64,000 nt of DNA from NCBI GenBank assembly GCA_964036195.1, contig OZ038457.1, positions 20,053,147 through 20,117,146 of the forward strand, given 5' to 3'. A program made the position numbers and the translations under genes. The first letter of the stretch is position 1; each line of letters begins with the position of its first letter. The notes beneath the pieces were generated by a model, which saw nothing but the letters and a program-made list of their open reading frames with translations, had not been told where the DNA came from and did no database searches. This document shows positions 44,863 through 56,795 of this stretch, one piece after another. This DNA is from Sphaerolaimus hirsutus (lineage: Eukaryota > Nematoda > Chromadorea > Monhysterida > Sphaerolaimidae).

Positions 44863-46470
44863 CTAGTCTTGCCACAGCTCGCTGAGCGCCATCCGCTTTA
44901 TGGACGGCAGTCGATTGCGTCGTACGGGCACCCTTTTCAGGTGTTTTTTGGCGGGGGGTGCGTGGGGTGCCCTGCCGGCGACCTGCGCCAGTTGCCACAT
45001 GCGGTACAGGCGTCGGTTGATTATCGTTTCCAGGGCGCGAGCGGGTCGCGCCGATGTCACTGGGGGCTGGGCCACTTTCGGCTGTAATTGGAGGGGGGGG
45101 GTGAGTGGTGGTAGAAATTTGTCTTGGTGTTATTTTCTGTGACGCCTGGCGCCGTTTTTATTGCGGTTTTTGATTAGTAATGGCCATGTGAGAGAGTCTG
45201 CAGCTTGGTACCACATTCTAGTAGTGTGCGATGGCTATGTTCTATGTTCTATGTGTTGTGAGTTTACCGTGTGGCAACTAGTGATGTAAAGGCACCGGGG
45301 CATCAGCACCGGTGCTGGTGCGGTGCCCATGCAATTTTCAGTGGTGCCCTACCGGTGCCGCTTTTCATGCCACGGGGGGGAGGGGGGGGGGGGGGGGGGT
45401 GCCGGGCCGGTGCGCTGCGGTGCCGCATTTTTCCCGGTGTCTTTAACATGACTAGTGACAACTAGGAGTTTACTGGTGTTCAAATCATGCTTCAGGCTCA
45501 AAGAGCCGCCAAAGTGGCAAAAAACGTTTCTTTACTCCACATTCCTGCTCCAGATGACTTTCGCCACTGTTCCTCACCTCTTACAATATTATAAACATTC
45601 AATGAAACTAGGTCAAGAAAAAACACATCCCGGCCCTGTACTCACGGGTTGGGCAATGGCAACTGGCTGAGTGCTGGTGATCGCTTTGGGGGGTGCCGTC
45701 AGACCCTCCTCCGTGGGGGGTGCCACTCGACTCCTTTTGGTCGTCGGAAGCGTTTCCTTCTCTTCTCCCATCAGCTCGCAATAGGATCGGAGACGGGTGT
45801 AGGTGCAGCGTTTCCGAAGGCAGCACTCTGAGGCGATTTTGTGCGTCACGCCGCGAGCCATCAGCTCTGCGGGTTTGAAAAGTGAAAAGTAAAGTGCGGT
45901 TCGCGAACGCGAGATGAAAACAGACACTAGTTTTTTTAATGAAATTTTGAAAACTCACAAATCAGCTTTCGATGAATTTGAGTTTACCAGGTGCCAGTTT
46001 CGCAAACGCGAGTGAAAGCGCGAACAGCGAAATCGAAGTGAAATGGCAAGTAAATTGGCAAAAGCGAAGTAAAATCAGAAGTGAGAAGTGAAATGGCACA
46101 TTTGTTTTATTTATTTAACTTGACTTGCCATTATGTCACTTCGCTATTGCCGTTTGGGCTTTTACTTCTCCACTCGCGAAACTGGCACCAGAATGAGTGA
46201 ATTTCAATCCCCGCCAACTGCAGTTGACGGGACCTCATTCCGGTCAACTCAAAAGTCCTCTAAAGCTGGATCCTTCGCCTTCAAAATCTCAGTCAAAAAC
46301 CAGCATCTGAAGTCTAAATCAAACGCACCCGCGGGTTTGGCAACTCGATTGTTGCAAACCTGGTAGAGCAACTCTGTGAGTTTCTCTCCACACAATGGGA
46401 TGCTAACTGAGGCAGAGGTCACGCCGGCCACCAGCAGCAGAAGGCAAATTTTGTCGCGGCAGGACGTCAT
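44863..46470 (-). CDS. Insulin-like peptide precursor with a long C-terminal tail
   Basis: Three exons: 46470-46329, 45866-45646 and 45081-44863 (TAG) give 193 aa. A signal peptide (CLLLLVAGVTSAS) is followed by a B chain PLCGEKLTELLYQVCNNR (C27-x11-C39, with the LCG and VC signature). After only about 12 linker residues comes GVTHKIASECCLRKRC with C62, C63, C68 and C77 in YC. The intron between B and A is phase 1, as in classical insulin genes. The linker has only a single basic residue (AKPAELMAR), so a one-chain, IGF-like product is likely. After the A chain a Cys-free, basic, Pro/Ala-rich tail of about 115 residues follows (KRSR and several RR sites), comparable to the D/E extensions of IGFs. 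A-chain spacing is CC-x4-C-x8-C, one residue longer than usual. It lies about 2.3 kb from the mucin-insulin gene on the same strand, suggesting a tandem duplication followed by divergence. The donor at 46329 (GCGG/GTGCGT) was chosen because it is phase 1 and strong; reading on gives a stop after 27 codons. Confidence 0.88.
45945..46300 (-). mobile_element. Palindromic element inside insulin-like intron 1, with GGTGCCAGTTTCGC ends
   Basis: The core 45990-46190 has arms CCAGGTGCCAGTTTCGC and GCGAAACTGGCACCAG and an interior of AAGTGAAATGGCAAGTAAA blocks. It is set inside a second inverted repeat (TTTGAGTTTACC and GGTCAACTCAAA), like the one at 49180-49310. The terminal GGTGCCAGT is shared with the introner-like family, but the interior is unrelated. 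Confidence 0.65.
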
Positions 46471-48421
46471 CGTCGACACACTTTAGTTGATTGTATTCGA
46501 ATAGGTTGATAGTTGACGGCTGGGATTGATGGAAGGGGGATTTTGAACTGATTTGTGTGAAGTTTTGCAGTTCGTTTGGGTTTTGTTGGTCTATGTCAGA
46601 GATGTGTTAAATTTACCACGAAATAAGGAACTTTTATAACGCCTTGATCGATCCGCACGACTAAAAGCTTTATTGACAGCGGAATACACACACGCTAGTG
46701 ATGTACACAATGACAACTAAGCGACAAGGAAAGACAAGGGAAAATGGCGTAATTTTTAGGACATGATTGACTCCCCGCACCTCTCCATCGATGAGATGGC
46801 TAGCTAAATTGTTAAAAAATCACTGTACACTTTGCTTTACGTAAAGTTATAATAAAACTAACAAACTAAAAATGTAGATTTTAGCTTGCTTGTTCCGCCG
46901 GGACAAAATTAACTATGGCTGTCCATAGCGTGGGAGTGAAAAATAATAAAATTCCCTTGTGCGTGGATCCGCTCTATTCTTAATTAAATTAAATTAAAAC
47001 TACAATAAAATCACAAGCCTATTCGTAAAAGTATGGTAACGTTCTGTGCTAATTGTGCGGTGCGATCCCTATGTGGATCCCGGCCAAAGGTAAACTTTAA
47101 AAAGAATGGCGCAAGCGCCACGCCACTTTTTTCCTAGCACTGTTCACCCGCCCTCGCAAATATCGGATCCCGAAAGATAGCGATGACTAACAAATGTAAA
47201 AAAATTAATTTAAATACAAAAGCGGTACGATGCCAAATCTGTGGGGAATGAATCTCCGCTCACGCTGTCTATTTCGGTCGTAACAAAAGCGGTTTCTTCA
47301 TTTTTGAGACACGAGGTGAGTATTTTGGCGTGGTTTTTACACCCAGAACTTTCTTATTAATGGAAAAGGCAACGATGATTATCCGGATGTAGGAACAGAT
47401 GAGCTAAGTGATAATTAGGTATGCCAAAATGTGTTTCAAATTTTTTTTTGAGAAGTGAGAAGAGAAATATGCAAGTAAAAAGCCAAGACTTTTTACTTAC
47501 CATTTCACTTTTCAATTTACTTAGCTTTCAACTTTTCAGTTGCCATTTCGCTTCTCTATTTATAATCGCTTTTTAATTCGTTCCCAACTTGCTAATTTGT
47601 AGCCAGTTACAGCCATTATAGCCAGGAAGTGCGCTGCATCGCACTGTACGCAAAAAACGCGCGCGTGGCACCACTAAAATTCGCAAAAGCACAACTTCAA
47701 ACGCGGTTCTTTCCATCAGTATCGGTTTTCAGTTCCTTCCATCACTATAGCAGAAACTTTGATCAGCTCGATGACAGACAACAATCAGTGATGGAACGGC
47801 GCCAAAAAAGCGCCATTGGCGCCATAGAGCTGTTCCGAAAATGGCGCCGAAAATTGGCGCCATGATTTACTGCACAGCCTTCACTACCTAACTTCGTCAA
47901 CTTATAATGGGGAACCTTCAAAAAATAGTACATACCTAAATACGTACAATAGTGTCATGGCGCCATCGCCACATTTCACTCCACAACCGAGCGTGGGCAC
48001 GAAAACAATGGAGTGTACGAATCGGCGGCAACGGCCGGGCGGCGGCAAGCAAATTCGTTGTGAGTGCCGCGCCAAGCTAAATCTTATGCATTGAAATTTC
48101 GCGTTGGCAGATTGTGTATTATGGCGCATGAATGCAACGTGAAATTTCGTAGTGCCCAACACTGCCTATGAAATCGGATGTGCATATCTACAATCTTGTT
48201 GTTGTGCCGCGCGACCGCGGTTAGCGAACGCATGCACTTGTTTGGCTTGATGTGAATTGTGAACAACTGTTTACTTAGGGCATTCTCGTGAGACGACGCT
48301 TGACAAATCATCACCAGTATAATACAAATTATCGCCAGTTTATCACTAGTAAAATACTACAGAATATTAGCTAAAGATAATGACATAAAGCTTGTTGTCG
48401 CATTACATGAATGGTGATTTA
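46471..48421. other. 5' flank of the insulin-like gene and intergenic DNA
   Basis: No coding exon is recognised. Pieces of the GGCGCC palindrome family lie near 47100 and 47780-47870. AAGTGAGAAG/CTTCTC hairpin words lie near 47450-47565. A GC-rich patch at 47990-48080 (GGCGGCAACGGCCGGGCGGC) may be regulatory. Confidence 0.35.
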
Positions 48422-48833
48422 CAGCATAACGACAAACGTAATAGGAGCTGAAGCGACAAATTACAAATACTCAAGGACGCTTAGAGATAGATATCCATCC
48501 ACAAATTAACCAGTTGAATGATCTAACAGATATCAACCTAAATACATTGTGTCCAAAAAGCTCCATGGGTTCTGGAAATATCAATTTAAAATCAAAATTT
48601 CGCTATTTGTCAAGAAACAAGAAATGTTGCCGACAAATAGCGAAATTTTTAATTTAGATTAAATTGGATTAGATTGAAGCTTATGGGATAATTTTTGGGC
48701 ACGATGTAGATATCGATTACTGCTTCAATATATCAATTGGGGGGATGAATATGTCTAAGCGTTCTTGAGTATTTGCAATTTGTCATTACCGCATTACTCG
48801 TATCGCCTTTTAATTATCGTTGTGCTATAAAAC
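48422..48833. mobile_element. Inverted-repeat element, TAGCACAACG-type ends
   Basis: The left part has ACAGCATAACGACAAACG, CAAATTACAAATACTCAAGG and GCTTAGAGATAGATATCC. The right part has the reverse complements (ATGTCTAAGCGTTCTTGAGT, ATTTGCAATTTGTCATTACC). A central hairpin at 48600-48650 is AAAATTTCGCTATTTGTC and complement. Confidence 0.65.
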
Positions 48834-49169
48834 TAGCTTTAACCTGCTACTTATCGCATAAAAAGCACCTCCATAAAGCCGAATTGATTTCACTTGTAGC
48901 TCAGCTACCTGTCGTTTCAGAGGCGAAAATTGAGGTATTTTAAGTGAAATAATTTCCGTGAACGAGCAAAGCATTCCAACCGGGCGCGCCGCGCACCGCT
49001 GTATTTGCTTGCTGCATAAGATTGCAGTGTGTGCCCAAATATTTACATAACATGATATTTGTGTCAAATATTCAGCACTGGCAGACGGCCAGACAGTGAA
49101 AGCTGCTGAAAAAGCTGGCTCCAGTGGATGGAAAATGTGGATGGACACACACTAAATAACTTTTCATTC

Positions 49170-49310
49170 GATATTTAAAAAACTCGTAAATCAGATTTGA
49201 AACACATTTGAGTTCACCAAAATGGATTGTTTGTAAGCACTATCAACTGTAGTTGACAGCCACCTCATTCCGGTGAACTCAAATGCGTTCAAAACTGATT
49301 TGATAGATGA
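49170..49310. repeat. Small inverted repeat TTTGAGTTCACC
   Basis: ACACATTTGAGTTCACC is mirrored by GGTGAACTCAAATGCG around a TTGACAG centre. It is related to the outer arms of 45945-46300. Confidence 0.5.
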
Positions 49311-49697
49311 ATCGTCTGGTTATATACTGGTGTGTGCAGAGCGAATGGGTTCATAAGCCATCTATGGAAAAGCGCAAGAATAATTTCAATTAACTATAAA
49401 CTAGAGAGGTCGGCACTTAACATCCCCGAAAAATGCGCGTTCAATAAGTCCAAATTAACTATTTAAGTGGTCGCATCCGTCTTTTTGTGCAAACGTCGCT
49501 ATTGTCAATGTCTATATCTATCATAAACACATTCAAGTGGCTTCAAAAGTGTTTCATAAACATCTCAACCGACCCGATAAAGAAACCTATCGAAACATTC
49601 CCATAACAATCTGATAATTAATAAGTCTAATTAAGATAAAAATTCAGATGTCGCATCCATCTGTTTGTACAAGTGTCACACTTGTAAGTGCCTATCT

Positions 49698-50118
49698 ACC
49701 GTATTTCTTCTAATAGAAGGGCGGGTCTCCAATAGAAGGGCGTCTCCAATAGAAGGTACACTTTTTCGACTTTATTTGGGCCACGAAATCAATAGAAGGG
49801 CGGTCTCCAATAGAAGGTACAGATAGTACTGGAATTGTGCCAAATGGATAAAATGTAAAAAATATCAGTGGACGCTGCGATTTAGTGGCTTTGGTCCACT
49901 GATCTGGTGTTATTTTAACATAAGATGTTAAATGCAGTCTGCGAATCGTCATTCTTTAAACTGTCTGTGACGTAACACCTTGAAAAACCTTGGGAGATGG
50001 TGAAAAAATAGGCTGAAGAGAATGACGAAAGAAATAGAAGGGCGTCTCCAATAGAGGGGCGGGTAAAAAAGTTGACGAAAAAAATAGAATGGCGCCCTTC
50101 TATTTGACGAAATACGGT
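49698..50118. mobile_element. TACCGTATTTCTTCTAATAG element
   Basis: Left end CTACCGTATTTCTTCTAATA, right end ATTTGACGAAATACGGTA. AATAGAAGGGCG modules repeat inside each arm. The last quarter is in a diverged form. Confidence 0.8.
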
Positions 50119-50303
50119 ATCATACTTTCAAGTGGCTTCAAAAGTGATTCATATCATAAACATCTCAACTGAGCCGATAATGAAACCTATCGAAACGCCA
50201 CCATAACTATCTGATAATTAATTACCTAAGTCCAAATTAACTATTTGAATAATTGCATCCACATGTTTGTACAAGGGTCGGTATTGTCAATGCCTATCTA
50301 CAT

Positions 50304-51561
50304 ACCGTATTTCCTCGAAATACCCCCCTCGAAATACCCCCCCCCCCCTCGGTTGACCCCCCCCCCCCCCCTCGAGACCACTATGAAACAATCACCCCCC
50401 CTCGAAATACCCCCCCCCCCAGATTGAGTGTAAAGAGAACGTACATGACAAATACTGCAGTTTGTGTTCTGCGTAGTGCAGAACACACGTTAAAACAATG
50501 TCGTAATCACGTTAGAACAGTGTTTATACCATCTACGTACTACTATTAGTCTACAGGAGTCTAGACCAGAGTTGTTAAAATACCGGTATTTTTGGAAAGT
50601 GTAAGTGTAAGTGTAAATACACTTTCCAAATTTGTAGTATGGATACTAAAAGTGTAAGGTATTTTAAAAATACCTAGGAAAGTGTAAAAAAAGTGTAAGT
50701 GTAAAAAATTTTTTTAGAAAGAGCTCTCACTGTTGAGCATTAGAAAACACCACTGTTTTCACCTTTAGGTCAATTTATTTGTCATTTTCATGCATTATTT
50801 CACATTTTACTGCATTTTATGAAATATTTCAGACTGTAACAAATACTGTAGTGGTATGAAGTTCCCTAATAATGGGACTTTTTCAGTGTTGATATTTGAC
50901 TGATTAAGCAATGCGATACACACTGTTTAAATGCAAGAATGGACATGCAGCAAACGTCAATGCAAAAGCCAGTTGACTTTGTGTCCAGCTGGTGAATTTC
51001 CATTGATCTTGTCCTTTTTACAAAAGTATGATGAAACTGTAGAATACCATGAGTACTGATCAAAGGTTGGAGATCAAAGTCTAGTTTGTTCTTTTTCCAT
51101 ATTCTCTACATTCAATGCATAACTGCATGTGTGCACTGTGCAGTTATTTTTTGTACATGACCCTATTTTATGCTTTCTCAAAAGCATAAAACAGGGCCAT
51201 CTGAAAGAAAAAAATACACTTTCTGTACCCGGGTATTTTGCTGAGGAAAGTGTAAAAAAAGTGTATGGGTATTTTATGAAAGTGTAAGTGTAAGTGTAAA
51301 TATAAATACCCATTTACCCGGGTATTTCGGGTAAGTGTAAATACACTTTCGCAACTCTGGTCTAGACATGTCAGTTATTGATGCATTTTTCTACCCCAGT
51401 GTACATCACAAACGACGATTTTGTACTGGGATTTGAAAAAATTTCTGGCGAAATAATAACCCCCCCCCCTCGAAATACCCCCCCCTCGTTTAACCCCCCC
51501 CCCTCTCGGGACCACTATGAAACAATCACCCCCCGGGGGGTATTTCGAGGAAATACGGTAT
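50304..51561. mobile_element. TACCGTATTTCCTCG element split by a CCAGAGTTG element
   Basis: The outer left end is at 50304 (TACCGTATTTCCTCG) and the outer right end at 51561 (GAGGAAATACGGTA). The insertion at 50573-51358 has ends CCAGAGTTGTTAAAATACC and GCAACTCTGG, flanked by TCTAGA. Its arms are AAGTGTAAGTGTAAATACAC repeats. Confidence 0.8.
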
Positions 51562-52872
51562 GATACTTACAAGTGGCTTCAAAAGTGATTCAAAAACCTC
51601 TCAACCGACCCGATAAAGAAACCTATCGAAACCTGCCCATAACAATCTGGTAAAATAACTAATAAGTCCCCAAGTTCAAGTACTTAAATGTTATTATTTG
51701 GATGGCACGACGGCGGCACGGCTGAAACAATGATTTTCGATATTTAAAATAACTTTAAATTGCCCTTCGCGAAGCGTGGAGCCTGGCACATTTCAGGGTT
51801 CGTCCACGGCTTAATTAGGTGGACCATAAATATAATTAGGTAGTTTTATTCGATGAAAAAATACTGGTTACTATGGGATCATTAAATGGACGGGTATTGC
51901 TACTTTCAGTGTGAAAAGTATTTTAATTGGAAGAGCGAAAATAGGCTGGGTTGGGTAAAAAGCGTCTTTGGAGGGGTATCCCTTTTGTTCATTCGTTAAA
52001 ATTTTTTAGTTTCTTGTCCGTTTTAGACGGTGCTTTGCGAATTGCAGCGATTGGAAAACTTTTCACGCTTTTCTCATTACACTATCAGCTATGACGCTTG
52101 CTGTGCAGTAACAAATGTGGAAAATAATTCGGGGAACGAAACGGACTAGTGATGGAATGGCGCCATGGCGCTGGCGCCATGTGAGGGCGCCAAAGGGCGC
52201 CGCGCCATGGCGCCATTGGCGCTTGGCGCCCTTTTTTTGTGGCGCCCTTGGCGCTTGGAGCCCTGCCAAAAAGGGCGCCAAAATAACGCCAGCAGGGTTT
52301 CAAGGTGAGTACATCGAAAATGAAAAATAAAGAAGCACGTGCGTCATAATTCATAATTTGCCGCCAAAAATGGACGAAGTGGTCAAAAATCTTTTGTCGA
52401 ACGGCTCATCTCATCAGATGCATCTGATGGATCGTAAGCTGAGAGTGATGGGCTGTCAAACTCGCAAACTCATAAATCAAAGGATTCAAATCGTTGTAAT
52501 TAAGTTATTAAGTCTACTTCAAGAAAACAACAATGGGAAAAGGGAAGTGTATTTCATACTTTCTCAATTGATTTTGATATGAATGAGTATTATTTTGTGC
52601 AGCAAAATTTTGTTGCCTGTCTCACACGGATGTGCCCACGCATTATTCACGAAATTTAGCAAAATTGATGAGTTTGTTTTGAACAAATTTGATTTTATCA
52701 GAATGTGCATATTTACTAGGACTAGTTTTCAGCAGGAATTGGTTGTCAACTATTCAGTATGTAGGAGGGCCGATGAGTACTGTGACTGTGACTTCTTCAG
52801 AATCGCGGTGTTTCCAAAAAGTTTTTAGTTTTGTGCTGCGGTTTGAGACAAAAAAGTGCTGTTACTGATTAC
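51562..52872. other. Mostly unassigned; GGCGCC element at 52140-52310
   Basis: CTAGTGATGGAATGGCGCC opens a GGCGCC-palindrome fragment at 52146. The stretch after it (TCATCAGATGCATCTGATGG near 52408) shares words with 63050-63110, so these may be tails of one repeat family. Open frames of 60-80 codons have no recognisable features. Confidence 0.35.
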
Positions 52873-53164
52873 CGTATTCCTTCTATCAGAAGAGCGCCGT
52901 TCGATTTTTTTCGTCAACTTTTTTACCTGCCGTTCTTTTAGAGGTGCCATTCTATCGTAGGTTGCCGTTCTATTGTTTTTGTGAGTGCAAAAATGTGCCA
53001 AAACCTGCCGTTCTAATGCTTTCGTGAGTGCAAAAATGTGCCAACAACACCTGCCGTTCAATTGGAGGTACCGTTCAATTGGAGTTGCCGTTCGATTGGA
53101 GGTGCCGTTCTATTGAAGGTGCCGTTCTATTGGAGGTATGCCTTTCTATTAGAGGAAATACGGT
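52873..53164. mobile_element. ACCGTATTCCTTCTATCAGA element
   Basis: Left end ACCGTATTCCTTCTATCAGA, right end CTATTAGAGGAAATACGGTA. Internal CGTTCTATTGGAGGTGC repeats are present. It is a sister of 49698-50118 and 55858-56217. Confidence 0.8.
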
Positions 53165-53654
53165 ACTGTGTATTTCGGTCTTTCATCATAAAAAGGGGGT
53201 GAAATATCTTCCATGACACGGTCGCACGTCCATATTTTACATATTGCATTATGGAGCCTAAAATTAAAGGGCCGTGACAAATTGCAAGCGAATACAGACT
53301 GGTAAATTGAATAACTTTCTCTATCGGGCAGTTTATATAGGCCGGCGCCAAAGAAAGTCTGTGCTCATGTATAATGAGTAAGTATCTTCCCGAAATTACA
53401 CTCAAGTGTTTACATTTGAAAAATTGATAAAAAAGCTCTCAAGTACATTTAATATGGCAAAAATATTGCTGAAGGCACTTGTGCAGCAACATTGACTTCA
53501 TTATGTATTTACCTAATATACTTTTTCGTATACCTTTTTCGTACTTTTTCGTACTTTTGGAGTAGTAGTTTAATTAGGTCACAGCTGAGGTGTCCACTTA
53601 TTAAGTTTTTTGACCCTCGAAGTATGCTGCAATAAATTTTACGTTCATTACATT

Positions 53655-54081
53655 ACCGTATTACCTCGAAATACCCCCAGGGGGTTTATTATTTCGCCAG
53701 CAAAATTTGAGGGGGGGATAATTCGAGGGGGGGTTTATTCGAGGGGGGGGGGGTCTATTATTTCGCCAGAAATTTTCAGAAATTCCCCATACACAGACGT
53801 AGAAAAATAGAACAATCACATAGATTTATGTGTTTATAGGCATATATTACTGTATATACACAAAAACCCTTCCCTAACGTCACTTAATCATCAGTGTTAA
53901 CGTGTGTTCTGCATAGTACAGATCACAAACTGCGGTATTTGTCATGTACGTTCACGTTACACTCAATTTTAGGGGTGGTATTTCGAGTGGGGGGGGGGTT
54001 ATTATTTCCTCAGCCAAAATTTAGGGGGGGTATTTCGAGGGGGGGTTAATTCAAGGGGGGGATAATTCGAGGTAATACGGT
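53655..54081. mobile_element. TACCGTATTACCTCG element
   Basis: Left end TACCGTATTACCTCGAAATA, right end ATAATTCGAGGTAATACGGT. G-rich arms are GAGGGGGGGATAATTCG. Confidence 0.8.
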
Positions 54082-54188
54082 AATTTCATTTCTAAAGGAG
54101 TAGTTTCAAAATTGGCCATCTGCAAGGATACAGAAAACGGCGGAACGCTTTAGAAGCTTTAATAGCATCTAATTGAAATCGGGTGAAA

Positions 54189-54788
54189 CTAGGGTTGGAA
54201 AAACGTTTTTTTAACGCCATGTTTAAAAAAAACGTTTTTCTTCAAGCCACCAGATATAGCCTTGTGTCAACATATACAGGTATATCAGACAGGTGGGAAT
54301 ACTCTGTGATGTTATATATGACCATATAATGGCTGTGGAGCATAATAAGTGGTGATTTGTGTCAAAAATATCCATTTTTTGTCGACATGTTCATATATCA
54401 TTAAAGTCAAATGAAGTGAATTCAAGATAAGTCTGACATGGAATAGTGATCAAACAATGTTAAAAAATGAAGTTGTTACTTTGGGAGTGATGTTACACAC
54501 TGTGGAGGTACATGGAAGCACATTACCCGAATATTATATACTACAGCAACATATGACAGCTTATTCACCCGTGGTAGCACATATAAATGGATGCTTTGAT
54601 ACTAAAAATGTCACAAAACCAATGAAAACACCACACATGTAAATTTGTGTGTGAAATTGCGCGCTTGCATGCAAAAATTTTGCAAAATGCCTAGTGCTTA
54701 CTACTAAAAAGTTTGCTCAATGTTTAAATAAAACGTTTCAGACCTCGTGTTTTAAAAAACGTTTTAAAAAAACGTCGGCCAACCCTAG
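54189..54788. mobile_element. AGGGTTGG element with 8-bp duplication
   Basis: Ends are TAGGGTTGGAAAAACG and GGCCAACCCTA, with an exact duplication GGTGAAAC. It carries the family centre (AACATATACAGGTATATCAG, GGAGGTACATGGAAGCAC) and TTGCGCGCTTGCATGCAA. Confidence 0.9.
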
Positions 54789-55857
54789 GTGAAACAATAG
54801 TTTTTTTAGGACTCGAGATTGCAGAAAGCGGCAAAATTCAAGTGAGAACAAAAGTGACACTCTCAGGCGAATACCTAATTTGCTCGACTATTGAACAGTA
54901 TGCACAATTTATTTGCACTCAAGTCAAAGGGAGCCGAAATGGGATTTGTCTCCTCAATTTGGACAGGTTTCTACTTTGGGATCATTTTGTGGGTAAACTT
55001 CTAGACGACACACGCCAGCCGTAAACAACCCGAGTAGCCGACAACACTAAGTCGAAAAAATTCCTGCGGAGATAATTGAATAAGGTTCCTGATACTGTTC
55101 CAGTTTGGCAAAACAACAAGTTACAAATGCATACAAATAAGCAACTTATCTAGAGGTACATATTTATGCATTTGCAATTTGCTTCCATTCAGAAATGTTG
55201 CATTTGTGAGCATGTATTTATTTGCGCTTATCCCGAGATGCAACTGAGCTCTGGTGTCGTTCGTATTCCATCGATCAGGTGTTTGGCATAGTTGTTAAAA
55301 CGTATTTACATTTACGCAAAAAAGGCATACTCGATTACTGCTTTAATGCGTGTACGTTTTCTCTGAAAGAAAGTACCCTTACTCACCTGTACGCATACTT
55401 TTTTAAAGTACTCGAGTACAGAAAATGTATTTCGAATAGGCATTTATGTTGCTTTTTTCACGAAATAGAGGGAAAAAGAAGGAAAAATCTAAAAATGGCC
55501 AAAATTTGGATACAAGCACATTTTCAGTCAATAATAGCTGAAATGGGCAAAAAAGCAGATGAACAATGAATTTGAAGGTGAAAATAAACAAAAAGTTTTG
55601 AAAATTAGCAATTCTGATTGAAAATTGGAGCAAAACTTCTCAAAATCACTTTACAAAAGTGTTACTCACGTTTACTCAGGAGTAAAAGTAAAAAAATACT
55701 TTACATTTTCTGTAAGTGCTTTGAAAAAGTTCAGACCTTGTAACAACTCTGGTGTTTGGACAACATGTGGCCAAGTCTGGTGGTTGGCTAATGATCAAAA
55801 CAAGAGCCGAAAAGGCTACTTGCGACCGGTCACCAAAGGGTACATAGGCAAATACGT
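54789..55857. other. Unassigned DNA
   Basis: No gene is recognised. Words such as AAGTACTCGAGTACAG with AAACGTATTTACATTTACGC (55300-55440) also occur, reversed, in a NUP85 intron (27660-27880), marking an old dispersed repeat. Confidence 0.35.
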
Positions 55858-56217
55858 ACCGTATTTCGTCTAATAGAAGAGCGCCGTAAAAATTTTCACA
55901 TGCAATTCTATTGGAAGCGGTCATTTAAATTTTTCACACATTTTTAATTTGCACTTTTTATTTTAATGAAACTTCGCCAACATTTTCATTTAATAGATTC
56001 AATTTAAAATAATCACCAATTGAATGCCTTCAATGCTCTCGCCATCAATTATATTATACCTTGGGTTTGGCACTTTTCCAATTTACTGCCTACCTGCCGG
56101 TCAATTGGAAGCTGCCACTCTATATTTTCGTCAGTGCAAAAACCTGCCAAATCTTGCTGTTCTATTGGTGGGATCCTTCTATTGGAGGTAAGCCGTTCTA
56201 TTAGAAGAATTACGGTA
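55858..56217. mobile_element. TACCGTATTTCGTCTAATAG element
   Basis: Left end TACCGTATTTCGTCTAATAG, right end CTATTAGAAGAATTACGGTA. Internal modules are like TTCTATTGGAGG. Confidence 0.8.
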
Positions 56218-56795
56218 CAAATACACAGTGACTTCGTGCCGGTGACGCAAGCGCACAGAAATGTCCGCATTGCGCAAATATTTTGGACTGGCAACTCCGC
56301 GCGCGATTGCCAGAAAGTGGCGTTGGGATTGTTCAAATGGCGGAAAAATTGAGACTGCAAATGAGGCAGAAATAATGAATTAGAGAACGATACGCATCAT
56401 GTATTGTCTTACTATTCATCGAAAAGTGTTAAAATTTTACACGAGCAATCTATAATCAGTGTTTCACAGTACAGGTAGTCGTGTGAAGTATTGGCGCCAG
56501 CGCCATAGAAACGCCAATGAATTGGCGCACATCATCGCGCCACTGAAACACGGTGTAATTAGCAAACAGCACCGTCATATAAATACTAGGGCTGGATAGC
56601 ACGGAGACAAACTGATTGTTGAACTTCGAAAGAGGGTAGACAACTTCACAAGGGACAGGTAAAATGGCTAATCAAATAGCATTGCCGCATTGCTCAACGT
56701 AACGATTCCCAATCCAGATAATTTGAAATAAATAACTGGATGGCACAGGATGACATCCATTTAACTAAAATGGATCCTTCAATGTGTTTACAGGG

